64,000 bases of DNA from assembly GCF_001552655.1 (NCBI RefSeq), contig NZ_BCRP01000009.1, forward strand, positions 1 through 64,000, read 5' to 3'. A program made the position numbers and the translations under genes. Positions within the stretch are counted from its first letter, which is position 1; the number at the start of each line of letters is the position of its first letter. This document shows positions 44,008 to 52,348 of the stretch, one piece after another. The DNA is from Alicyclobacillus kakegawensis NBRC 103104 (GTDB lineage Bacteria > Bacillota > Bacilli > Alicyclobacillales > Alicyclobacillaceae). The notes below the pieces were generated by a model. It ran no database searches. It worked only from the letters and a program-made list of their open reading frames with translations, and was not told the origin of the DNA.

Positions 44008-46854
44008 ATGGCAGCAAAGCCGCGCCGGCGGCGTTGGCCATGGGTGCTACTCATGGTGGTCGTGTTGGCTGTGGTGTTGAATGTGGGGTTGGATAAGCTG
44101 TATCAGTATCGCCTGCACGAGGCGCTGGGCTACGGCGCGGTGTACGCCAAGAACATGTGGCTGACGCTCGGCGCCCGTTACGGCGGGGCCGTCCTGTACG
44201 CCATGCTGGGGCTGTGGGCGCTGCGGCCCCTGATGCGCCTGTGGCCGCGCTGGGGCACGCGCATCATGGGCACCGCCGCGGTCCTTATCGGCTGGGCAAT
44301 CGGGTACGGCATGGGTTCCATCAACCCGACCGACTGGTACTTGGCGTTCTCCCACGCGTCCTTCGGCCGGGCCGATCCGCTCCATCACCTCGACTACTCA
44401 TTTTACGTGTACGTCTGGCCGCTGCTGGAGGCGGTGCTGGGGCGGCTGGTGGGGACGCTGGCCCTGTTTGCGGCCGCCCGCGCCGCCTGCCTGGCGGTGT
44501 TGTGGCTGCGCCAGTACGTCGTCACGCGCGCGAGCGACAAGGTGGAGGTGTCGGTGCGCGGACAGGCGCGGGTGCTGTTGGCGCTGCTATCGGCCATCTT
44601 TGTCGTGCTCGCCGCCCTGGCGGCTCTGCAGCGCTACGGGCTGATGCTGGCCGGGGGCAATCAGTCGTTCGTCTACGGCCCCGACTTTGTCAACGCCCGT
44701 CTTGTGATCCCGGTGTTCACTTGGTTCCACGCCCTGACCCTGCTCGCGTTGGCGCTCGCGCTGGCGGTCGCCGCCTGGCGCGTCGACCAGGTGCTGCCCA
44801 GCGAAGACGGGTTTGTGCGCCCCGCCGGCCGGGTGTGGCGGCGAGTCGTGCAGGCCGGCGCCCTGACCGTTAGCGGCTACGTGTTCACTTGGATTGTTTC
44901 CGCGCTGGTCAACGGCCTGTACGTCCACCCCAACCAGAGCACCGCCGAGCTGCCCTACATCCAGGACACCATCTCCGCCACCCGCTACGGCCTGAACATC
45001 GAGCAGGTGGACGCCAAGCCGTTCCAGGCCGCTGCGACTCTGACCAAGGCGGCGGTGGAGAAGGACAAAAACGCGCTCGACAACGTCCGCGTCAACGACC
45101 AGGGGCAGACCACCAGCATCTACAACCAGTTGCAGAGCTTCAAGAGCTATTTCACCTTCGCCAAGGCGGCTGTGGACCGGTACGACGGGCATGAGGTGTA
45201 TGTGGCCGCCCGGGAGCTGGATTCGTCCCAGTTGCCGGTCAAGACCTGGGTCAACACGACGCTGGTCTACACACACGGCTACGGCCTGGCGGCGAGCCCG
45301 GTCAACCAGTTTGACCAGGACGGCCTGCCCACCATCCTCGCCGGCAACACACCACAGACCACCACGGCGCCGTTTCCAAAGATCACCCGGCCGGAGATTT
45401 ACTTCGGCCTGCGCGGGCAGAACGTGATTGCTCCCTCGAAGCAGCCCGAGTTCGATTATCCGGTCGGATCGTCCGACAAGTCGTCCCATTACCGGGGCGG
45501 GTACGGCTTGCCCATTAACGGCAACCGGCTGCTTTTGACCATCAAGCAGGGGACGCTTCGGTTTTTCACCAGCGACCAGTTGACCGACAAGTCGGAATGG
45601 CTGTTTGACCGGAACATCTACAAACGGGTGCAGGACATCGCGCCGTTCTTGCGCTATGACCATGACGCCTTCCCGTTTGTCGACAGCCGCGGCCACATCC
45701 TGTGGATGCTCGACGCCTACACCGAGACCGACAACATCCCGTACGCGCAGCCGTTCATGGGCGCCGATTACCTCCGCAACTCGGTCAAGGTGGTGGTGGA
45801 CGCCTACACGGGTCAGGTGACGTTCTACGCCATCGACACGCGCGATCCGCTCCTGCAAAGCCTGATGCGCGTCTATCCGGGGCTGTTCACGACCCAGGTG
45901 CCGGCGGACGTGCGCGCCCATTTCCGCTACCCGCAGGATCTGTTCGCCGCTCAGGCGGAGGCGCTGACCCGCTACCACATGACCGACGCGTCCGCCTTTT
46001 ACAACCGGGAGGACCAGTGGCAGCTGGCCAAGCAGATCTACCATCAGAACGAGACCACCACCCGGCCGCCGGTCTACCAGATGATCCGCATGCCCGGCGA
46101 GACAGCGCCGCACTTTGTCCTGAGCGCCCTGTTCACGCCCAACGGCAAGGATAACCTGAACGGCTGGCTGATTGCGCACAATGACCCGGGCAACTACGGC
46201 CGGCTGACGCTGTACCAGTTCCCGCAATCACAGCTGCAGTTTGGTCCGTTGCAGGCGGAAAACCAGATTGACTCGGACCCGACCATTTCCCAGCAGTTGA
46301 GCCTGTGGAACCAACAGGGCTCGCACGTTGTGCGCGGCGACCTGCTGCTGGTGCCGGTTGGGGATTCGCTGTTGTACATCGAGCCCGTGTACTTGGTGGC
46401 CAGCCGCGAAAACTCGCTGCCGCAACTGGAGCGAGTCATCGTCGATTACAACAAGCAGGTGTACATGGGCACCTCGCTCGCTTCGGCCATCGACAACCTG
46501 CTCTCCGCCGTTTCGCCGAACACGCCGCAGCCGAACGCGCCCAGCGGAGCCGGAACGGGCACATCCGGCGCCGGCGGACAGAGCGGCGCGGGGGCTGGCG
46601 CCGGGCAGGGAACCGGGGCCGGGCAGGGCGCCGGCATGAACACGGGCGGATCGACGACGGGCGGCGCCGGTGCTGGCGCGGGCGGCACGGACGCGGCGAG
46701 CCTGGCGCAGCAGGCCAACCAGTGGTTCCAACGGTATACGGAGGACACTGCGAAAGGCGACTTTGAGGCGGCAGGCAAGGACTTGAAACAGCTGGGCGAC
46801 GTGTTGGCGCGGCTGCAGGCGTTGACCAAGGCCGGGGGCAACCAGCAACGGTAG
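44008..46854 (+). CDS. UPF0182 family membrane protein
   Basis: 948 residues. Seven hydrophobic helices occupy the first 300 residues (WVLLMVVVLAVVLNVGL, MGTAAVLIGWAIGYGMG, LLALLSAIFVVLAALAAL, TVSGYVFTWIVSALVNGL), followed by a large extracytoplasmic domain with family motifs (YVHPNQSTAELPYIQDTISATRYGL, RPEIYFGL, MLDAYTETDNIPYAQPF). The C-terminus is a Gly/Ala linker (about residues 845-905, GAGAGAGQGTGAGQGAG) then a helical hairpin tail. The family (COG1615) is widespread in Gram-positives with no established function. ATG 44008 has GGGGGATGGGCG upstream. Confidence 0.88.
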   Translation: MAAKPRRRRWPWVLLMVVVLAVVLNVGLDKLYQYRLHEALGYGAVYAKNMWLTLGARYGGAVLYAMLGLWALRPLMRLWPRWGTRIMGTAAVLIGWAIGYGMGSINPTDWYLAFSHASFGRADPLHHLDYSFYVYVWPLLEAVLGRLVGTLALFAAARAACLAVLWLRQYVVTRASDKVEVSVRGQARVLLALLSAIFVVLAALAALQRYGLMLAGGNQSFVYGPDFVNARLVIPVFTWFHALTLLALALALAVAAWRVDQVLPSEDGFVRPAGRVWRRVVQAGALTVSGYVFTWIVSALVNGLYVHPNQSTAELPYIQDTISATRYGLNIEQVDAKPFQAAATLTKAAVEKDKNALDNVRVNDQGQTTSIYNQLQSFKSYFTFAKAAVDRYDGHEVYVAARELDSSQLPVKTWVNTTLVYTHGYGLAASPVNQFDQDGLPTILAGNTPQTTTAPFPKITRPEIYFGLRGQNVIAPSKQPEFDYPVGSSDKSSHYRGGYGLPINGNRLLLTIKQGTLRFFTSDQLTDKSEWLFDRNIYKRVQDIAPFLRYDHDAFPFVDSRGHILWMLDAYTETDNIPYAQPFMGADYLRNSVKVVVDAYTGQVTFYAIDTRDPLLQSLMRVYPGLFTTQVPADVRAHFRYPQDLFAAQAEALTRYHMTDASAFYNREDQWQLAKQIYHQNETTTRPPVYQMIRMPGETAPHFVLSALFTPNGKDNLNGWLIAHNDPGNYGRLTLYQFPQSQLQFGPLQAENQIDSDPTISQQLSLWNQQGSHVVRGDLLLVPVGDSLLYIEPVYLVASRENSLPQLERVIVDYNKQVYMGTSLASAIDNLLSAVSPNTPQPNAPSGAGTGTSGAGGQSGAGAGAGQGTGAGQGAGMNTGGSTTGGAGAGAGGTDAASLAQQANQWFQRYTEDTAKGDFEAAGKDLKQLGDVLARLQALTKAGGNQQR

Positions 46855-46910
46855 GTTTCAAGCAGCGCAGGCTTCACAAAGTGTTATCGAATTCGGACAA
46901 AGTGGGCCTG

Positions 46911-46938
46911 TTCACCCGCTTTTCGGCCGGCGTATACT
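46911..46938 (+). promoter_or_regulatory. possible promoter of the 12-residue-repeat protein
   Basis: TTCACC (46911-46916), 16-bp spacer, TATACT (46933-46938), about 55 nt before the gene start. Confidence 0.4.
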
Positions 46939-46994
46939 GGGCTCAGGATGGCGTGGACGGTGGAGGCAAACAGTGCTGAGGAGTGAGAGCCCCC

Positions 46995-47477
46995 GTGGAC
47001 GAGCAGATGCTGAGGCGCGTCTTGACCGAAGTGTTGGACGAGCAGTTGCCTGGCAAGATTGCGGCGGCGTTGGACGAGCAATTGCCTGGGAAGATTGCGG
47101 CAGCGTTGGACGAGCAGCTGCCCAAGAGGATAGAGGAGGCCTTGGACAGGCAGCTGCCCGCGAAGCTTGAGGCTGCGTTGGACCGTCGGCTGGATGCCGC
47201 TCTGGAAGAGAAGTTTGAGATGGTGTGGCTGCCGCGCATTGAGCGCATGATGGATGCCAGGTTTGCCGAATTCAAGCATATGCTGGTCGACTTCGCGGAG
47301 GGCATCTCGCGGCAGATTGAAGACCTGCGGAAGGAAAACTCGCGCCTTTGGAGCCAATACTCATCCTTTCGTGACAGCACCGAAGGGAATGTGCTGCGCC
47401 ATGAAAAGCGCCTGAATGACCACAATTGCCGCTTGGCAACCTTGGAGGAGGAGATGCGCCTGGCGCGGCAGGGCTAA
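46995..47477 (+). CDS. hypothetical coiled-coil protein with 12-residue tandem repeats
   Basis: 160 residues. After a short start come five units of 12 residues beginning LDEQLPGKIAAA (two nearly identical, then LDEQLPKRIEEA, LDRQLPAKLEAA and LDRRLDAALEEK); the coding DNA repeats every 36 bp from 47034. The rest is helical and charged (RKENSRLWSQYSSFRDSTEG, RLATLEEEMRLARQ), likely a coiled coil. No signal peptide or membrane segment. Start GTG 46995 or ATG 47007; GAGGAG lies upstream. I do not recognise the family. A GC hairpin without T-tail follows the stop. Confidence 0.75.
   Translation: MDEQMLRRVLTEVLDEQLPGKIAAALDEQLPGKIAAALDEQLPKRIEEALDRQLPAKLEAALDRRLDAALEEKFEMVWLPRIERMMDARFAEFKHMLVDFAEGISRQIEDLRKENSRLWSQYSSFRDSTEGNVLRHEKRLNDHNCRLATLEEEMRLARQG
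47034..47189 (+). repeat. 36-bp tandem repeats within the coiled-coil gene
   Basis: Units start with TTGGAC at 47034, 47070, 47106, 47142 and 47178; the first two are almost identical, later ones diverge while keeping the codon pattern. Confidence 0.85.
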
Positions 47478-47670
47478 TGGCCCTGCCTTGTCGGCAGGGC
47501 GCCGTGGTCTGCCATGGCGTTTCGACTCGGGCTGCGTCTGCAGAGTTTGCTTGGCGCGGCCCCACCTCGACCAGCGGGATGGGGCCGCGATGTATGTTAT
47601 CGGCCTTGAATCCTTAGGATTCGCCGCCGCTGGCTCGCGAAACCAGAGCCTTGCGGCCACACGTGATTCC

Positions 47671-49518
47671 CTACACAATGCGCACCTTATAGTCGCGCAG
47701 CCAGTTGTCTATCTGTACCAAGTAATGGAACATCTGGGCGGTCCCCGCGATTTGGCCGTACCAGGGGCGGTGCTCGCCCTTCTTGTAGCTGGACGCGGCC
47801 AGTTCGCGGATAGCGCCGGCGTCAATCAGCGGGCGAATCGGTGCGTTTGCGTCCTCCAGCATGGCCAGGGCCAGGGAGCGGGTCGTCTCCAGGTAGCGCG
47901 GGTTCGGATCGGACGGGTAGGGGCTCTTCTTGCGGGAGAGCACGTCGTCCGGCAGGTAGCCGCGCATCGCTTCGCGCAGCACCCCTTTTACCTGGCCGCC
48001 GATGGTCTTCAAGTGCCAGGGGATGTTGAACACGTACTGCACCAGCCGGTGGTCGCAAAACGGAACGCGCACCTCAAGACCGGTCGCCATGCTCATCCTG
48101 TCCTTCCTATCCAGCAACGTGGCCAAAAACCGGGTGATGCTCAGGTAGCCAATTTCCCGCACGCGCGCCTCGCGGGCGTTCTCGCCGGGCAGCCTCGGCA
48201 CCTCGGCGAGCGCGTCGCGGTACCTGTCGGCCACGTACTCGAACGGGCGGACGGTTGTTTGCAGTTCCGGCGACATCACGCGGACGCGTTCGTCCAACTG
48301 CAGCGACCAGGGGAACGTGTGGGCTGTCAGCGCCTCTTCGCGGTGGAACCACGGATATCCGCCAAACACTTCGTCGGCTGCTTCCCCCGACAGCGCGACG
48401 GTGGCGCGTTGCTTGATGGCCTTGCAGAACAGGTACAGCGACGTGTCGATGTCGTACATGCCCGGCAGGTCGCGGGCGGTGATGGGCGTGAAGAGGTGTT
48501 GGAGCTGTTCCTCCATGCCGAACACGACCGGGTGGTGCCGGCTGCCGATAAACTCGCTGACGCGGCGCGCCCAAGGGGCGTCAATGCCGGTCTGAAAGCT
48601 GTTCTCCTCGAAGTTTTCCGCCATATCGACGAAGTCGATAGAATACGTGTCCAACGGCGGCAGGCCGCGCCGGCGATAGGCTTCGGCGGCGATGGCCGAT
48701 ACCGCGCTGGAGTCGACCCCTCCGGACAGGAACGTGCAAACCGGGACATCGGAGACCAGTTGTCGGTTGACGGTGTCCACCAACAGCTCCCGCACCTTGG
48801 CGACTGTCGTCTCGGCGTCATCGGTGTGGGGCTCTGCGGTCAGTTGCCAGTAGGGGTGCTCGCGCACGTAGCCCTCGTTGGCCAAAAGGTAGTATCCGGC
48901 CCGCAGCTCTTTGACACCGTGGAACACCCCGTGCCCGGGCGTGCGGCCCGGTCCGACCAAAAACACCTCCGCCAGCCCTTCCGCGTCTACGACCGGATGG
49001 ACCAATGGGTTGGCGAGCAGTCCCTTCAGTTCGGAGGCGAACAACAGCCCGCGCCCCCGCTGCGCGTAGAACAGCGGTTTGACACCCAGCCTGTCACGGG
49101 CCATGAAAAGGGTGCGTTTGGTTTCATCCCAAATCGCGTAGGCGAAGATGCCATTGAGCTTTTCCAACGCGGCGGGCCCCCACTCGACATAGGCGACGAG
49201 CGCCACCTCGGTGTCGGAGTACGATTGAAAGGAATATCCGCGGGCCGCCAGCTCTCGGCGCACCTCGTCGGTGTTGTACAACTCCCCGTTGTAGGTGATG
49301 GTATAGGAATGTTCGCCAAAGCGGCGCGTCATCGGCTGCCTGCCGCCCTCCGGATCTACCACAATCAGTCGGCGGTGGGCAAACGCGGCCGACTGGCTCA
49401 GCCACTCGCCCGAAGCGTCCGGGCCGCGGCAGGCCATCGTCTCTCCCATCGCGCGGATGGTCTCCAGCTCTCGGGTGAGGTCCCGTTCCCAGTCAACCCA
49501 ACCAGCGATTCCACACAT
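47671..49518 (-). CDS. asnB: asparagine synthase (glutamine-hydrolysing)
   Basis: 615 residues. The glutaminase domain starts with the nucleophile Cys2 (MCGIAGWV), with CRGPDASGEW, AFAHRRLIVVD and YNGELYN; the synthetase domain has the ATP-pyrophosphatase loop FLSGGVDSSAVSAIAAEA (about residue 255) and ALSGEAADEVFGGYPWF. It makes asparagine from aspartate with glutamine nitrogen. GGGAGG precedes the ATG. Paralogues such as AsnO serve sporulation or envelope amidation in Bacillus, so the physiological role is open. Confidence 0.93.
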   Translation of the reverse strand: MCGIAGWVDWERDLTRELETIRAMGETMACRGPDASGEWLSQSAAFAHRRLIVVDPEGGRQPMTRRFGEHSYTITYNGELYNTDEVRRELAARGYSFQSYSDTEVALVAYVEWGPAALEKLNGIFAYAIWDETKRTLFMARDRLGVKPLFYAQRGRGLLFASELKGLLANPLVHPVVDAEGLAEVFLVGPGRTPGHGVFHGVKELRAGYYLLANEGYVREHPYWQLTAEPHTDDAETTVAKVRELLVDTVNRQLVSDVPVCTFLSGGVDSSAVSAIAAEAYRRRGLPPLDTYSIDFVDMAENFEENSFQTGIDAPWARRVSEFIGSRHHPVVFGMEEQLQHLFTPITARDLPGMYDIDTSLYLFCKAIKQRATVALSGEAADEVFGGYPWFHREEALTAHTFPWSLQLDERVRVMSPELQTTVRPFEYVADRYRDALAEVPRLPGENAREARVREIGYLSITRFLATLLDRKDRMSMATGLEVRVPFCDHRLVQYVFNIPWHLKTIGGQVKGVLREAMRGYLPDDVLSRKKSPYPSDPNPRYLETTRSLALAMLEDANAPIRPLIDAGAIRELAASSYKKGEHRPWYGQIAGTAQMFHYLVQIDNWLRDYKVRIV

Positions 49519-49732
49519 CGGCAGGCCTCCCCGCTTCTTGTTGTCAAGTCAGCGTAACCTATGCGCGACACGCCCAGGGGGTGCAAACGCCCAGAACGTC
49601 ACCGTGCGGAAGCCGGAGGTTGTCCGTCCTTGCGGCCGATCCGTGAAAACAGGCAAGCTGAACGTGGCAAAAAGGTATACACTAGGGGTGCAGTCGCTCT
49701 CACCTGCGGCTGCAGGGCAGGAGGGGTGCACG

Positions 49733-50056
49733 ATGTCCTTGTGCAATGTGACGGAAACGCTCGCCCGCATGGTGTTCGACCAGGCGCTCGCGGGAAGCGG
49801 CAAGCTGGCCTGCGAGTGTCCGCGCTGTCGGGACGACATCCTCGCGTACGCGTTGAATCGCCTGCCTTCCCGGTATGTGACCAGCGACCTTGGGCAGGCG
49901 TACGTGAAGGCCCAGTACCTGGATTCGCAGATGCGGCTCGACTTGTTGCGCGAGCTGACCATCGCCGCCCTCGCGGTCGGGGCAAACCCGCACCACGAGC
50001 TCCCCCGGGAAACACAGCCGGAGGCGTGCCGGACGGGGGAGGCGGGCAGATCTTGA
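49733..50056 (+). CDS. ComFB-like late competence protein
   Basis: 107 residues. LCNVTETLARMVFDQAL, then the Cys pair CECPRCRDDILAYALNRLPSRYVTSDLGQAYVKAQYLD, matches the ComFB family, which is small and found beside competence or signalling genes; some members bind cyclic nucleotides. GGAGGGGTGCACG precedes ATG 49733. It overlaps tadA by 4 nt, so the two are coupled. The C-terminal 30 residues are disordered-looking. Confidence 0.78.
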   Translation: MSLCNVTETLARMVFDQALAGSGKLACECPRCRDDILAYALNRLPSRYVTSDLGQAYVKAQYLDSQMRLDLLRELTIAALAVGANPHHELPRETQPEACRTGEAGRS

Positions 50057-50550
50057 ACCGGAGCTTGGATGAACACTACATGTCGCTGGCGCTGGAGGCG
50101 GCGCGCAGGGCGGCCGAGCGCGGCGAGGTGCCGATTGGCGCTGTCATTGTGCAAGGCGGCGAGGTGGTCGCCACGGCCCACAACTGGCGCGAAACCTGGG
50201 CCGATCCGACCGCCCACGCGGAGCTGCTGGCGCTGCGCGCGGCAAGCCGGCGCCTCGGAACCTGGCGGCTGGCGGAGTGTGACCTGTATGTGACCCTGGA
50301 GCCGTGCCCGATGTGCGCGGGGGCGGTGATGTTGGCGCGGGTACGGCGCCTGGTCTACGGGGCGGCCGATGCGAAAGGCGGGGCTGTCCAGTCGAAGCTG
50401 TCCGTGCTGCAGCCGGGGCTGTGGAATCACCAGCCGGAAATTTCCGCTGGCATCTTGGCAGAAGAATGTGGTATGATACTGAAGGACTTTTTCCAAGGTC
50501 TGCGCAGGAACAACCGGCCTGCCACGGAGGCGGACGAGTCCTGCGGGTGA
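50053..50550 (+). CDS. tadA: tRNA-specific adenosine deaminase
   Basis: 165 residues; converts A34 of tRNA(Arg) to inosine. Zinc and catalytic residues: AHAELLAL (His, Glu) and EPCPMCAGAV (two Cys). VPIGAVIV and NHQPEISAGILAEEC complete the fold. I use TTG 50053 because it overlaps the comFB stop and keeps the family N-terminus LDEHYMSLALEAA; ATG 50080 is the alternative. First gene of the conserved tadA-SRP RNA-dnaX block. Confidence 0.93.
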   Translation: MNRSLDEHYMSLALEAARRAAERGEVPIGAVIVQGGEVVATAHNWRETWADPTAHAELLALRAASRRLGTWRLAECDLYVTLEPCPMCAGAVMLARVRRLVYGAADAKGGAVQSKLSVLQPGLWNHQPEISAGILAEECGMILKDFFQGLRRNNRPATEADESCG

Positions 50551-50573
50551 GGATGAGCGCACAGGTCGAGCAT

Positions 50574-50663
50574 GGAGAGATGTCCGAGTGGTTGAAGGAG
50601 CTCGCCTCGAAAGCGAGTAGCCCTGCAAGGGGCTCGTGGGTTCGAATCCCACTCTCTCCGCCA
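50574..50663 (+). tRNA. tRNA-Ser (CGA)
   Basis: 90 nt with encoded CCA. Acceptor GGAGAGA/TCTCTCC, long variable arm, T-arm GGTTCGAATCC, anticodon loop CTCGAAA giving CGA. Placed 23 nt after tadA. Confidence 0.95.
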
Positions 50664-50729
50664 GCCGCGAAAGCGGCAAAGTGACCACCGCGTTTGGCGC
50701 AACGCGGAGAGCCGTAAGGCTCGAACTCG

Positions 50730-50759
50730 GCGCAAATGGCTCGTCGCCATTTGCGCTTT
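50730..50759 (+). terminator. terminator-like hairpin after tRNA-Ser
   Basis: GCGCAAATGGC, TCGTC loop, GCCATTTGCGC then TTTC: an 11-bp perfect stem with a short T-tail. Confidence 0.6.
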
Positions 50760-50787
50760 CCTCCTGAATTCTCCCATGACAACCTGA

Positions 50788-50964
50788 CCCCGGCCCATTC
50801 AGGCGCGCCTTGCGGTCAGGAACCAAATTGGGTCCCATGCGGCGAAACCTTCCGAACCGTGTCAGGTCCTGGCGGAAGCAGCACTAAGGAAGTGCTTTCG
50901 GGCGACGTGGGCGCACCTGGTTTGGTTCCTGGTCAGAGGGCGCGCCTTTGCGTATGGGCCGGAA
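50788..50964 (+). ncRNA. ffs: signal recognition particle RNA (4.5S/scRNA-type)
   Basis: The conserved S-domain core is present: GTGTCAGGTCCTGGCGGAAG followed by CAGCACTAAG (about 50859-50888), the SRP54-binding tetraloop and internal loops. Flanks fold into one long rod: CCGGCCCA (50790-50797) with TGGGCCGG (50955-50962), GGCGCGCC with GGCGCGCC, and AGGAACCAAA (50818-50827) with TTTGGTTCCT (50921-50930). The position between tadA/tRNA-Ser and dnaX is where Bacillus has scr. I do not see the Bacillus-type Alu domain, so ends are approximate. Confidence 0.8.
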
Positions 50965-51078
50965 CTGGGCCGGATCGTCGAGGGCTGTCGAGCGAATGGA
51001 GGTTTTGTCGACCGTGCAGGAACTCTCCGGCTGGTGGGGAAATAGCTAGACATGCACAGCCGTCAGGAGGGAACCGCG

Positions 51079-52239
51079 ATGCACGACAATACAGAGCCTG
51101 GGGCACAATGGCCGGAGCAACTGACCAAGCTGCTCGACAGCATGCCGCTGTGGGCGCGCGCGATGAATGCGGGGCTGCTCTATCTGGATGAAGATTTGGA
51201 CGTGTTTGTGCTGAACGATGTGGCCCGGGAACTGCTGGGAGACCGGTTGGAGGTGGGTGTGGCCGTCCCCTTGGCGGACTGCTTCCCGCCGGACCGGGAC
51301 GCGTACCGCCTGTTGATGGACACGGTGCTGACGCGGGAGCCGTTGCGGGATCGGCTGGTCGCCTGGGAGTCGCATGGGCAGCTACGCCACCTCCTGGTGG
51401 ACAGCTATCCCCTGCAAAGTTACGGCAACCGGCCGGGTGGCATGCTGGTGATGGCCAAGGACCTCGGCAGCCTGACGGCGATGGAGCAAAACATGCAGAC
51501 AACAGAGAAGCTGGCCACAGTGGGAAAAATCGCCGCTGGCGTCGCGCACGAGATTCGCAACCCGCTGACGACGGTCCGAGGGTTCCTGCAGATGCTCAGG
51601 GAGCGCTTGGACGCTTGCGGCCTGCGGGAGGAAATCGGATACATCGAACTCGTCATGGAAGAGATTCAGCGCATTAACAACCTGGTCACCGAGTTGCTGC
51701 TTTTGTCCAAGCCGCGGCGGATGCAGAAAGAGCGGTGCGCGGTGGCGGCGGTGTTGGCCGATTTGCAGCCGGTGATAGCCGCCGATGCGCTGTTGCGCGG
51801 CGCGGAATTTACGCAACATTTGGATGATAATGCTTGCCAGGCCTGGATCTGGGCGGACGTGGCGATGCTCAAGCAGCTCATCCTGAATCTGGCGAAAAAC
51901 GCGCTGGAGGCCATGGAGAACGGGGGCCGGTTGGGCATCAGGGCGACGGTGGAGGGGGGATGGCTGCGCCTGGACGTGTCCGACACCGGTCCGGGCATCC
52001 CTCCCTACCAGACGGATAAGATATTCGAAGCGTTTTTTACCACAAAGGACAAGGGCACCGGTCTCGGCCTGCCCATCTGCCAGCGGATTGCCGCCGATCA
52101 CGGCGGGAGCATCCGCGTATTTTCCAAAGGCTTTGGCACCACTTTCTCCGTCTTCTTGCCGCTGGAGAACGACACGCGCGGCGCCTCGGCGCCATCTGCC
52201 TGCGCAGCGGCCGATGCGCGCTCCACGACCGCCGGCTGA
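51079..52239 (+). CDS. sensor histidine kinase (PAS-HisKA-HATPase), soluble
   Basis: 386 residues. A PAS-like domain (about 25-135; LLDSMPLWARAMNAGLLYLDEDLDVFVLND) precedes HisKA with the phosphoacceptor in GVAHEIRNPLTTVRGFLQML, then HATPase with N-box LILNLAKNALEAM, G1 DVSDTGPGIP and G2 GTGLGLPIC. No membrane helix, so it senses in the cytoplasm. Layout resembles the sporulation kinases and NtrB. ATG 51079 follows AGGAGGGAACCGCG. No response regulator is adjacent; in spore formers such orphans often feed Spo0F/Spo0A, which is inference here. Confidence 0.88.
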   Translation: MHDNTEPGAQWPEQLTKLLDSMPLWARAMNAGLLYLDEDLDVFVLNDVARELLGDRLEVGVAVPLADCFPPDRDAYRLLMDTVLTREPLRDRLVAWESHGQLRHLLVDSYPLQSYGNRPGGMLVMAKDLGSLTAMEQNMQTTEKLATVGKIAAGVAHEIRNPLTTVRGFLQMLRERLDACGLREEIGYIELVMEEIQRINNLVTELLLLSKPRRMQKERCAVAAVLADLQPVIAADALLRGAEFTQHLDDNACQAWIWADVAMLKQLILNLAKNALEAMENGGRLGIRATVEGGWLRLDVSDTGPGIPPYQTDKIFEAFFTTKDKGTGLGLPICQRIAADHGGSIRVFSKGFGTTFSVFLPLENDTRGASAPSACAAADARSTTAG

Positions 52240-52348
52240 GCCCGCATTGTGGGTTTGTCTGGCCCCTGTTCCTGTGCTACCTTTAAGGGAGTTCTCAAGG
52301 CTGATCCCGATAGAGACAGCGGCGTCCTATGCAGGAGGGGGTGGTGGG

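Noticed and set aside
44587-46227. 546-residue antisense frame in the UPF0182 gene
   Set aside because: His/Arg/Val-rich shadow of a well-supported gene; typical of GC-rich coding DNA.
47478-47510. Terminator after the 12-residue-repeat gene
   Set aside because: The CCCTGCC/GGCAGGG hairpin is clear but has no T-run, so termination is not supported.
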